This document shows positions 1 through 5,011 of a DNA stretch of 11,083 nt, piece by piece. A program made the translations under genes and the position numbers. The notes under the pieces are model-generated. The model was not told the DNA's origin, made no database searches, and saw only the letters and a program-made list of their open reading frames with translations. The DNA is from Oscillospiraceae bacterium. Lineage in GTDB: Bacteria; Bacillota; Clostridia; Oscillospirales; Ruminococcaceae. Every line of letters starts with the position of its first letter. Positions within the stretch are counted from its first letter, which is position 1. The stretch lies in assembly GCA_031281115.1 (NCBI GenBank), contig JAITFV010000221.1, forward strand, positions 1-11,083, given 5' to 3'.

Positions 1-361
1 CACTGAAATCAACGCTGAACAAAATGTCAATTTCACCATTAATAAACTGCTCAAAAGCCCAAACTGTTCTGCCGTGCCACACCTCGCTCCTGTCTCCGAA
101 TTTATTATTCAACAATTGGTGTAAAGGAATCATGGAGGTTGAGCCGTCTATATTGAAGTTTCTAAAGTTTTCCTGCAAATAGTTTACAACTTCGGGGTCG
201 AGTTCAACAACTTCTTCGGGTTCGATGACTTCTTCGGGTTCGCGGTCGATTTGCGGTTCGTGATGGATAACCTGCTCTGCATCGGGTTCATCGGCGCCGC
301 CGCATGAGGTTAAAGCAAATACGAGTGATAAAATAAGCAGAATAATTAATAATTTTTTCAT
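1..361 (-). CDS. PstS-like phosphate-binding lipoprotein (partial, 3' end outside window)
   Basis: The first 120 codons of an exported substrate-binding lipoprotein are present; the gene runs off the window edge. Residues 1-19 are a signal peptide (MKK, then a hydrophobic stretch) ending in a lipobox LTSC, with Cys20 as the predicted lipidated residue. Residues 24-57 are an acidic Glu/Pro-rich linker with repeated EPEEV units. At residues 72-80 stands DGSTSMIPL, closely resembling the start of the PBP domain of PstS-type phosphate-binding proteins, where this Ser/Thr-rich loop contacts phosphate. It follows iorB after 24 nt, with an AGGAAGGA ribosome binding site before the ATG, so it is probably cotranscribed. 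Transport proper would need pstCAB, which are not in view. It could be a PstS-fold sensor or a binding protein for another ligand; the family call is fairly firm, the substrate is inferred. Confidence 0.72.
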   Translation of the reverse strand, partial: MKKLLIILLILSLVFALTSCGGADEPDAEQVIHHEPQIDREPEEVIEPEEVVELDPEVVNYLQENFRNFNIDGSTSMIPLHQLLNNKFGDRSEVWHGRTVWAFEQFINGEIDILFSVDFS

Positions 362-385
362 ATTTTTGACCATTCCTTCCTGTAA

Positions 386-955
386 TTAAACATTCCTTCC
401 AAGTTCAAACGCCTTTAAGTTCACATCAAGCGCGGCAGCCGGCGCACATTCACGGATTGCGGCTTCCCACCTTGACACATCAAAATCAAGCTTATTCGAC
501 AGCGCACCCATCATAACTACGTTTACCGACTTTGCGCTCCCTGCCTTTTCCGCGAGTTCAAGCGCGTTTAAGTCGATGAGGTCAATGCCTATACTCTTGA
601 TTTTACCGATAATATCATCGTTGTATTCTGCGGCACCGGTGATTACAGGCATGGGCGGCAGCTGCTGCGTGTTAATAATCATGAGCCCGCCTTCTTTAAC
701 GTAACTTACCCAGCGCGCGGCTTCCATCTGCTCAAAAGCAACAATAATATCAGCCTCGCCTTTGTCGACTATGGGTGAATGCACTTTTTCGCCGTATTTA
801 ACATAAGTTGACACCGAGCCGCCTCTCTGGCTCATTCCGTGAACTTCGCTGACTTTCGCATCGAAACCCTCCGCGAGTACAACATGCCCGATAATTCTTG
901 AAGCGAGCAGCGTCCCCTGCCCCCCGACACCTACAAACATAATTGATTTTGTCAT
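386..955 (-). CDS. iorB: Indolepyruvate:ferredoxin oxidoreductase subunit beta
   Basis: This 189-residue protein has the length and motifs of IorB, the small subunit (POR gamma-domain family) of indolepyruvate:ferredoxin oxidoreductase. With IorA it oxidatively decarboxylates arylpyruvates made by transamination of Trp, Phe and Tyr to aryl-acetyl-CoA, passing electrons to ferredoxin in the cytoplasm. Visible motifs are the N-terminal VGVGGQGTLLAS (residues 8-19), VHGMSQRGGSV (38-48), which is highly characteristic of the gamma domain, and the IIVAFEQMEAARW stretch. An AAAGGA site lies 8-9 nt before the ATG. The DUF2156 gene ends 22 nt upstream, so the two are likely one operon. Oddly, iorA, normally just upstream and carrying the TPP and [4Fe-4S] sites, is absent on that side. 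A gamma subunit of another 2-oxoacid oxidoreductase is the main alternative. Confidence 0.9.
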   Translation of the reverse strand: MTKSIMFVGVGGQGTLLASRIIGHVVLAEGFDAKVSEVHGMSQRGGSVSTYVKYGEKVHSPIVDKGEADIIVAFEQMEAARWVSYVKEGGLMIINTQQLPPMPVITGAAEYNDDIIGKIKSIGIDLIDLNALELAEKAGSAKSVNVVMMGALSNKLDFDVSRWEAAIRECAPAAALDVNLKAFELGRNV

Positions 956-977
956 AATTTATATTCCTTTCTTTTTC

Positions 978-1871
978 TTAATTTTTGTTTACAGCCCTAA
1001 ATTTTTCTTCCAAAAAGGCGGGATGATATGAAAGCTTGGCTTTCCGCAGATTTTCAAGACCCATATCCTCTTCGCGGTTGATATAATCGAAGTTTACACA
1101 GGCGTGATTAACGAAATTGTTGTTAATAGCGGGGTACGCGCCCGGTATCCGCGCGAAAGCCTTCTCGGCATGTACTACAAAAGTATCATTGTTCACCGGT
1201 TCGCCGAAAGTGAAAGCGACAACCTCGCCGTCGATTCTGAGCAGCCCTCCAGTAAAATCCAAGTCAAAAAAGTGTTCCAGCCCCATATTCACCACGCAGT
1301 TTTCGCGGATTAAACTTTTGTCGTCACGAACAGTAGTTCCCGCGGTTTCGCATTCTTTGAGCCATTGCTCATTCATACGAACGCACTCACAAACGTTCTG
1401 CGGTGTAATCGGCTCGTAACACCAATCGTTCACGTGAAACCTATTTATGAAATTGCGCTTTGAGTGATATTTTTTGCCTTTAAGTTCCGACAAATCTGTG
1501 AAATTATAGATATAATCGCAGAAAGCACGGTCAGTGCTGAACTCAAATTCATTAGGGTAATTCTCTTTAAGCCAGCACACAGACGCCCTGTTCATCGTAA
1601 CGAAACGCAGCGCCTCGCCGTCTTTAACGGCATCTCTGCGGAGTACTTCTACTGCTTCGTGGAAGTCACCCCTGCCGGCAGGGAAAAAATAACCGCCGTT
1701 GCCCGATTTAATCAGATAAAAGTCTTTGTAGCGGGCGATTTTAGTGTAGAAAACGCATTTCCATAAAAAATTGTTCCCGAATGTGTATTCGCAGCCGCGA
1801 TAGCCCGAGTACGACAAAAGTTCCCTCGCCCACTGTTTGTCTGTCAGTTCTACGTCCTTAAATTCTATCAT
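978..1871 (-). CDS. DUF2156 / phosphatidylglycerol lysyltransferase-domain protein
   Basis: This 297-residue protein resembles the DUF2156 family, which shares its double-GNAT fold with the C-terminal catalytic domain of phosphatidylglycerol lysyltransferase (MprF). Recognisable conserved segments lie near the C-terminus: FVVHAEKA, GAYPAINNNFV and INREEDMGLENLRKAKLSYHP-like sequence (about residues 230-285), and K-KKYHSKRNFINRF near the middle, typical of the family. There are no transmembrane segments, unlike MprF, so a soluble aminoacyl- or acyltransferase acting in the cytoplasm is more likely, but the substrate is unknown. The ATG is chosen because a GAAGGA site lies 8 nt upstream. It is the first gene of a run with iorB. 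A tRNA-Gln gene and its terminator lie just upstream, leaving only about 34 bp for a promoter, so read-through from the tRNA promoter is possible. Confidence 0.8.
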   Translation of the reverse strand: MIEFKDVELTDKQWARELLSYSGYRGCEYTFGNNFLWKCVFYTKIARYKDFYLIKSGNGGYFFPAGRGDFHEAVEVLRRDAVKDGEALRFVTMNRASVCWLKENYPNEFEFSTDRAFCDYIYNFTDLSELKGKKYHSKRNFINRFHVNDWCYEPITPQNVCECVRMNEQWLKECETAGTTVRDDKSLIRENCVVNMGLEHFFDLDFTGGLLRIDGEVVAFTFGEPVNNDTFVVHAEKAFARIPGAYPAINNNFVNHACVNFDYINREEDMGLENLRKAKLSYHPAFLEEKFRAVNKN

Positions 1872-1904
1872 TTATTATGTCCTTCGTTCTGCGCGGAATG
1901 TTTT

Positions 1905-1939
1905 AAAAATTTAAAACTCTCGAACCGACTGTTCGAGAG
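1905..1939 (-). terminator. Rho-independent terminator of tRNA-Gln
   Basis: A perfect 9-bp stem (CTCTCGAAC / GTTCGAGAG at 1917-1925 and 1931-1939) with a 5-nt loop is followed on the minus strand by a TTTTAAATTTTT tract. It lies directly downstream of tRNA-Gln and upstream of the DUF2156 start codon. Confidence 0.85.
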
Positions 1940-1950
1940 CCTTTATGCCC

Positions 1951-2022
1951 TTGGGCTATCAGGATTTGAACCTGAGAATGCCAGAGTCAAAGTCTGGTGC
2001 CTTACCGCTTGGCGATAGCCCA
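1951..2022 (-). tRNA. tRNA-Gln (anticodon TTG)
   Basis: The reverse strand folds into a complete 72-nt cloverleaf. The acceptor stem TGGGCTA pairs with TAGCCCA, with an A discriminator. The anticodon stem CCAGA/TCTGG encloses the loop CTTTGAC, giving anticodon TTG (Gln). The T-loop is GGTTCAAATCC. CCA is not encoded. The T1-A72 first pair agrees with bacterial tRNA-Gln. It has its own promoter upstream and terminator downstream. Confidence 0.96.
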
Positions 2023-2040
2023 CTAAAATCTCTCCGATAT

Positions 2041-2069
2041 AGTATAACACAGAATAATCGTCTTGTCAA
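2041..2069 (-). promoter_or_regulatory. Sigma-70-type promoter of tRNA-Gln
   Basis: On the minus strand TTGACA (2064-2069) is separated by 17 bp from TATACT (2041-2046), ending about 19 bp before the tRNA 5' end. The same TGTTATACT context is found before tRNA-Leu. Confidence 0.9.
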
Positions 2070-2100
2070 CAAAATTATGTTAATTCCGATGAAAGGATAA

Positions 2101-2280
2101 GAAAATTTCTGTCCAAGGAGTTCGACATATACGAAGAGCCGTGTTATTCATGGTTTACGCAGATTTGTGAGCGCGCAAATTGCGGAACTGGGAATCACGC
2201 TTGCACAGCAATCGGTTGATGAGAAAAGCAACGAAATTCCTGCTGTTCAGAAACTTGTGAAACTGCTTGAAACAGAGTGA
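2101..2280 (+). pseudogene. Remnant of ISAs1-family transposase
   Basis: An open frame without a plausible start codon ends at the TGA at 2278-2280. Its last ~45 codons include HGLRRFVSAQIAELG, then [19 protein letters not shown]. This strongly resembles the internal part of ISAs1-family (DDE_Tnp_1-associated) transposases, where a segment like VSAF..[28 protein letters not shown] precedes the IVTIDAMG block. Upstream of about codon 15 the similarity disappears, and the fragment stops before the catalytic IDAMG segment, so only about one seventh of a full transposase remains. No terminal inverted repeats or target duplications are visible. It lies between the tRNA-Gln promoter and the lipoprotein gene and is almost certainly non-functional. 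The family call is from memory of the motif, not from a search. Confidence 0.65.
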
Positions 2281-2334
2281 TGATTTTATTAATTTTCGTG
2301 GTAGTTATCGTTTCTTGAATAATTCATTCTTGTT

Positions 2335-2799
2335 TTAATTCCGCGTAAGGGTAATTTCTGCATTAGAAAATGCTGTAGATTTACTGTTACTTACGTTATT
2401 TTGAAGATACTCAAAATTACCCGTTACCTTAAAAGTATCATCAGCAACCAAATTGCCTTCAAGTAATAAATATTCGCCAAAATCAATCTTGAAACTTTGG
2501 TCTTCAATTTGAACATTAATATCCTCAGAAGATAATGCTTCTTTGTGAACAAGGTCGCCTCGTGATTTGTCTGCAAAAACTCTGCTCATTTCCACAAACA
2601 TATCGGTTATTACAGTGCCGCCATCTGACACTGTTATGATTACGTTTATAGTAATAATTTCCCCCACATCGGTATCTTCATATTCGAATGTGCCGGAATA
2701 AACTCCATCGCTTACCGATAGAGTACCCCCGCATCCCGCAAGCAGTGTGGCTGTCATTATGATAGTAAGTAAAAGTGTTATGATTTTTTTTATTTTCAT
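2335..2799 (-). CDS. Small secreted lipoprotein of unknown function
   Basis: This 154-residue lipoprotein has a signal peptide (MKIKK, then a hydrophobic stretch) and a lipobox LAGC with Cys23. The start at 2799 is preferred over the in-frame ATG six codons upstream because AAAGGA sits about 9 nt before it. The mature part (residues 30-150) is rich in beta-type alternation, with phrases such as GVYSGTFEYED, INVIITVSDGGTVITDM and DTFKVTGNFEY, suggesting a compact beta-sandwich or barrel, perhaps like small lipocalin-like lipoproteins; no family is recognised. It lies 25 nt downstream of the short SHOCT-type membrane-protein gene and is probably cotranscribed with it. No clear terminator follows. 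Function unknown; export and lipid anchoring are well supported by sequence. Confidence 0.75.
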   Translation of the reverse strand: MKIKKIITLLLTIIMTATLLAGCGGTLSVSDGVYSGTFEYEDTDVGEIITINVIITVSDGGTVITDMFVEMSRVFADKSRGDLVHKEALSSEDINVQIEDQSFKIDFGEYLLLEGNLVADDTFKVTGNFEYLQNNVSNSKSTAFSNAEITLTRN

Positions 2800-2824
2800 A
2801 GTAGTAGTTCCTTTCATGCTTTTG

Positions 2825-3132
2825 CTACAGGTCGGGTGTCGCTATTTTCTTCTTGTAACCTAAAAGTTCATAGCTCTTATTACGTAACTCTTCTTCTGTA
2901 ATTTTTCCCTCGTGAAAAAGTTTTTCATAACCATTAAATTCTTGCTCGTTGCGTATGCGTTCTTTTTTCTTGTTTTTAACGACTAATGCCGCAATTAAAC
3001 CCGGCCAGAGGAAACACATTCCCAATAGAAAAAACCCAAAAAACTTCTTTCCTTTGACTTTGCTATAAATCCGGGTATAAGACCCATCAACGCCATTCCT
3101 ATAAGCATCCCTAAAATTACCGCTGCGTCCAT
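2825..3132 (-). pseudogene. SHOCT-type short membrane protein, frame broken (or recoded) at a T6 tract
   Basis: Translation from ATG 3132, preceded by AGAGGGG about 8 nt upstream, gives MDAAVILGMLIGMALMGLIPG, then FIAKSKERSF, and stops after 45 codons. The neighbouring frame continues GFFLLGMCFLWPGLIAALVV, a charged stretch, then EKLFHEGKITEEELRNKSYELLGYKK, a SHOCT-like C-terminal helix pair. Joined by one -1 shift the product is 102 residues: two hydrophobic segments with the IPGFIAKSKxRSF junction common in small SHOCT-type membrane proteins, then the SHOCT motif. The break falls at T TTT TTG (3037-3043) or T TTT TTC (3028-3034), both phased as -1 slippery heptamers. A one-base deletion, a sequencing error or programmed frameshifting would all fit. 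A TTG start at 3025 could also express the C-terminal 66 residues alone. It precedes the lipoprotein gene by 25 nt. Confidence 0.68.
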
Positions 3133-3145
3133 AAGCGTAACCCCT

Positions 3146-3175
3146 CTTTCCGTAAAGTCCTACCTTTACGGAAAG
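3146..3175 (-). repeat. Hairpin 1 of an inverted hairpin pair; leader hairpin of the SHOCT-type gene
   Basis: A perfect 12-bp stem CTTTCCGTAAAG / CTTTACGGAAAG encloses a 6-nt loop. On the minus strand it ends only a few bases before the GAGGGG ribosome binding site of the gene starting at 3132. Its core CGTAAAGGTAG..CTTTACG is shared, in opposite orientation, with the hairpin at 3275-3300. There is no T-tract, so it is not an obvious terminator. Confidence 0.75.
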
Positions 3176-3229
3176 GTCATATATTACAAATATTTCGGCA
3201 AATTATGAACATTTTTCACAAAAAAAGGC

Positions 3230-3258
3230 TTGACAGCACAGGAAATATATGATAAAAT
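3230..3258 (+). promoter_or_regulatory. Promoter with no gene downstream
   Basis: TTGACA (3230-3235), a 17-bp spacer and TAAAAT (3253-3258) make a good plus-strand promoter. Transcription would start near 3265 and meet the terminator hairpin at 3275-3305, predicting an RNA of only about 40 nt. No plus-strand gene follows before the next genes on the opposite strand. Confidence 0.6.
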
Positions 3259-3274
3259 TATAGAAATATTATGA

Positions 3275-3305
3275 GTTCGTAAAGGTAGAGCTTTACGAAC
3301 TTTTT
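3275..3305 (+). terminator. Terminator hairpin (hairpin 2 of the inverted pair)
   Basis: A perfect 10-bp stem GTTCGTAAAG / CTTTACGAAC with loop GTAGAG is followed by TTTTT on the plus strand. The central 20 nt match the reverse complement of the hairpin at 3146-3175 except for two loop bases. It lies about 10 nt after the predicted start site of the upstream promoter. Confidence 0.75.
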
Positions 3306-3383
3306 CCATACTCCCTCAAGAGCGTATAAAACGTAGTTCTTTTCAAAAGTATAACCTGCGAACATCAAGCAGAATTCCCCCGA

Positions 3384-3421
3384 AAAGTTAAAAGCCGCAA
3401 ACCCGCACAATAAGCGGCTTT
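3384..3421 (-). terminator. Probable terminator of tRNA-Leu
   Basis: On the minus strand AAAGCCGC pairs with GCGGCTTT (3414-3421 with 3391-3398), followed by a TTTTAACTTTT tract. It sits just downstream of tRNA-Leu. The 15-nt loop contains a smaller CCGC/GCGG alternative stem. Confidence 0.65.
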
Positions 3422-3438
3422 ACGGCTTTAAATTGTAC

Positions 3439-3521
3439 TACCGCTGGTGGGACTTGAACCCACACGTGGAAACCCACAACAGATTTTGAGTCTGCCTCGT
3501 CTGCCATTCCGACACAGCGGC
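3439..3521 (-). tRNA. tRNA-Leu (anticodon CAA)
   Basis: The reverse strand gives an 83-nt class II cloverleaf. Acceptor GCCGCTG pairs with CAGCGGT (a G-U first pair) with an A discriminator, as required for leucyl-tRNA. The anticodon stem GCAGA/TCTGT encloses loop CTCAAAA, giving anticodon CAA. There is a long variable arm (TGTGGGTTTCCACG) and a T-arm GTGGGTTCAAGTCCCAC. CCA is not encoded. Confidence 0.95.
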
Positions 3522-3536
3522 ATTTGTATGATTTAA

Positions 3537-3566
3537 AGTATAACACGAACGGTCTGCATTTGTCAA
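3537..3566 (-). promoter_or_regulatory. Promoter of tRNA-Leu
   Basis: On the minus strand TTGACA (3561-3566), an 18-bp spacer and TATACT (3537-3542) lie about 15 bp upstream of the tRNA 5' end. It closely resembles the tRNA-Gln promoter in this window. Confidence 0.85.
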
Positions 3567-3653
3567 CAGCACAAAAGTATCACAAATTCACGGGTGAATT
3601 TTGGTTATATCGCTGATTTTTTCGTTTTCTTTATCATGCTTATAAATAAAACC

Positions 3654-3682
3654 TTGTATTATACAAATCTTTATGTTATTAT
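3654..3682 (+). promoter_or_regulatory. Probable promoter of the histone-H1-like gene
   Basis: TTGTAT (3654-3659), 17 bp and TATTAT (3677-3682) lie about 50 bp before the start codon. The -10 matches 5 of 6 and the -35 only 4 of 6 consensus bases. The rest of the stretch 3567-3653 shows nothing recognisable. Confidence 0.5.
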
Positions 3683-3734
3683 AGTAGCATAACCTGATTG
3701 GGGACACTATATCTTGTGAAAGGAATAAAAAAAC

Positions 3735-4349
3735 ATGGCAGACGATGTAAAGACCACCATAACCGTAATACCGGCAACAGAGGCGAAGGCTTCCTCGACC
3801 GCAAAACCTGCAGCGAAACCCGTGGCTAAGAAAGCAGCTCCGAAAGCAGTAGCTAAGAAAACAGCAGCGAAACCCGTTGCTAAGAAAACAGCCCCGAAAG
3901 CGGCAGCTAAAAAAACAACCGCAACAAAACCCGCGGTTAAAAAAGCAGCTCCGAAAACAGTAGCTAAAAAACCTGTTGCTAAGGCGGCTCCTGCAAAAGG
4001 CAGAGGCGGAAGAAGAAAAGCTGCTCCCACCCTTGACGCCGTAACAGCGGCAGTTTGGAAGAAAATCGGTAAAGCAAACGTCAAAAACTTCGACGCACCT
4101 GTGGGAATCCAAGTAATCGTTCGCGACCTCGGAACTTTTTACATAGCTGTTAAGAACGACGGCGGTAAAACGCTGGAAGTTATGCAGGACAACTACAATG
4201 ACCGCGCAGGAACATTTGAAACCTCTTTCGATGAAATTATGAAAATCGCCGCAGGCAAGTACGACTTCCTCGGCGCAATCGCAAAAGGCAGCGTTTACTA
4301 TTACGGCGACCTCAAAAAAGGTGTTGCTTTTGCAGGATTGTTTAAGTAA
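3735..4349 (+). CDS. Histone H1-like basic-tail protein with SCP2-like C-terminal domain
   Basis: This 204-residue protein has two parts. Residues 21-95 are a Lys/Ala/Pro/Val-rich tail built of repeated KPVAKKAAPK / AVAKKTA-type units, ending in the AT-hook-like GRGGRRK (89-95). It resembles histone H1 tails and bacterial H1-like nucleoid proteins and probably binds DNA non-specifically. Residues 100-204 form a folded domain found with such tails in Clostridia (I recall it as DUF6465). Its end, from TSFDEIMKIAAGKYDFLGAIAKG to YYYGDLKKGVAFAGLF, follows the pattern of SCP2 sterol-binding domains (D/E-x-hh...aGk-d...A...Gk....Gd...a..l..l). GAAAGGA precedes the ATG by about 11 nt. A monocistronic unit is suggested by a promoter upstream and a strong terminator downstream. 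A nucleoid role is inferred; the domain's ligand is unknown. Confidence 0.82.
   Translation: MADDVKTTITVIPATEAKASSTAKPAAKPVAKKAAPKAVAKKTAAKPVAKKTAPKAAAKKTTATKPAVKKAAPKTVAKKPVAKAAPAKGRGGRRKAAPTLDAVTAAVWKKIGKANVKNFDAPVGIQVIVRDLGTFYIAVKNDGGKTLEVMQDNYNDRAGTFETSFDEIMKIAAGKYDFLGAIAKGSVYYYGDLKKGVAFAGLFK
3816..3998 (+). repeat. Degenerate in-frame ~54-bp tandem repeats in the basic tail
   Basis: About three imperfect units can be aligned, each starting AAACCCG(T/C)(G/T)G(C/T)TAA and continuing with AAAGCAGCTCCGAAA(G/A)CAGTAGCTAA-like sequence. They encode KPVAKK.APKAVAKKTA-type units. Copy number could vary between strains by slippage or recombination. Confidence 0.7.
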
Positions 4350-4360
4350 AAACATATTTT

Positions 4361-4396
4361 ACAGGGTCGGGCTTACGCGCCCGACCCTGTATTTTT
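4361..4396 (+). terminator. Strong terminator after the H1-like gene, abutting the next RBS
   Basis: A perfect 12-bp GC-rich stem (ACAGGGTCGGGC at 4361-4372, GCCCGACCCTGT at 4379-4390) with a 6-nt loop is followed by ATTTTT. The T-tract is immediately followed by GGAG, the ribosome binding site of the next gene, so the hairpin also lies at the very end of that gene's leader. Confidence 0.92.
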
Positions 4397-4407
4397 GGAG
4401 CAGATTT

Positions 4408-4728
4408 ATGGCTAATAATTTTACAAAACGTGTGTTTGAATTAGTGCGGGAAATCCCGCGCGGAAAGGTTTCAACATACGGCGAAATCGCTATGGCGGCA
4501 GGGAAGCCGCGTGGTGCGCGCGTTGTCGGATTCACATTGCACCGCAACGACGACCCCGAACACACACCCTGCCATCGCGTGGTATTTAAAGATGGCTCAT
4601 TAGCTTCGGGTTATGTTTTCGGCGGAGCCGATGTTCAGCGTGAAATACTGGAGAAGGAAGGCGTGGTTTTCACCAAAAACGGCAAAGTCGATATGAAAAT
4701 TTGTAATTATTTACACGGGAATTTCTAA
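4408..4728 (+). CDS. Small MGMT/ATL-family protein with the active-site cysteine
   Basis: This 106-residue protein consists only of the C-terminal DNA-binding domain of O6-alkylguanine-DNA alkyltransferases. Visible are the helix-turn-helix region GKVSTYGEIAMAAGKPRGARVVG (residues 19-41), with Tyr24 and the arginine-finger Arg38, the active-site motif PCHRV (54-58) with Cys55, and a C-terminal Q-x-x-L-x-x-EGV segment (77-86) typical of short alkyltransferase-like (Atl1/YbaZ, COG3695) proteins. Most ATLs carry Trp at the cysteine position and only flag lesions; here the acceptor Cys is present, so alkyl transfer is conceivable. The start at 4408 is chosen over the upstream frame opening at 4321 because GGAG lies 7 nt before it and the upstream part overlaps the previous gene and terminator. 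No clear promoter is visible; the upstream terminator should limit read-through. Confidence 0.88.
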   Translation: MANNFTKRVFELVREIPRGKVSTYGEIAMAAGKPRGARVVGFTLHRNDDPEHTPCHRVVFKDGSLASGYVFGGADVQREILEKEGVVFTKNGKVDMKICNYLHGNF

Positions 4729-4776
4729 GTAACTGATATGTTCAAAAAAGGATTAATGCTATAAGGCAATAGAAAA

Positions 4777-4793
4777 CGAGATAGAAAATCTCG
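4777..4793. repeat. Small hairpin/inverted repeat adjoining the metA promoter
   Basis: CGAGAT and ATCTCG flank a 5-nt spacer and end one base before the -35 hexamer of the metA promoter. It could be an operator half-site pair, or a weak terminator for the upstream gene; the T-tract is on the minus-strand side, so as a terminator it fits minus-strand reading only. Confidence 0.4.
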
Positions 4794-4794
4794 G

Positions 4795-4822
4795 TTGACA
4801 AATAAACGGAATATGGTATAAT
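4795..4822 (+). promoter_or_regulatory. Promoter of metA
   Basis: Consensus TTGACA (4795-4800), a 16-bp spacer and consensus TATAAT (4817-4822). Transcription would start near 4829, giving a leader of about 180 nt. Confidence 0.88.
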
Positions 4823-4828
4823 TAAATG

Positions 4829-5011
4829 ATAGGCAATCGCGGATATTGATGAAAATAATATGTTTTCGCAATCGGTTAGATTTTATAGTCGCTTAGAACG
4901 ACTATGGTTGCGGTGAAACCGCAACTCGCCGCGTAGTGAGCGAAAATTTAGATTGGATTCATTCCAATCTAAATTTAACTAACTACAGAAAGAAAATAAG
5001 GAGATAAACTA
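4829..5011 (+). promoter_or_regulatory. Structured 5' leader of metA
   Basis: The leader contains successive hairpins: ATAGTCG/CGACTAT (about 4887-4907), GTTGCGG/CCGCAAC around a TGAAA loop (about 4910-4930), TCGC/GCGA (about 4926-4943), and the 14-bp palindrome of the 43-bp repeat. No SAM-riboswitch, T-box or cobalamin-riboswitch consensus is recognised. A strong AAGGAGA site precedes the metA ATG. Regulation by this leader is inferred from its structure and length only. Confidence 0.5.
4939..4981 (+). repeat. 43-bp dispersed palindromic repeat, copy 1 (metA leader)
   Basis: A perfect 14-bp stem, AAATTTAGATTGGA with its complement, around loop TTCAT (4944-4976), flanked by AGCGA and AACTA. 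The whole 43 bp is identical to 10493-10535, in the same orientation relative to the downstream gene. Confidence 0.95.

Noticed and set aside
1104..1766. Plus-strand open frames of 69-100 codons opposite the DUF2156 gene
   Set aside because: They are shadows of a well-supported minus-strand gene; none has an RBS or recognisable domain.
3588..4355. Long open frames on the minus strand opposite the H1-like gene, rich in Cys/Phe/Arg or Ala/Phe
   Set aside because: They are antisense shadows of the repetitive Lys/Ala codons; low complexity, with no ribosome binding site, while the plus-strand gene has promoter, RBS, domain and terminator.
4321..4407. Upstream extension of the MGMT-like gene to 4321
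   Set aside because: It would overlap the H1-like coding end and translate the terminator hairpin; GGAG and homology both point to ATG 4408.
4829..5011. SAM riboswitch or T-box in the metA leader
   Set aside because: Methionine genes often carry these, but I found neither the SAM-I core elements nor a T-box TGGNACCGCG sequence; the leader is a series of simple hairpins.
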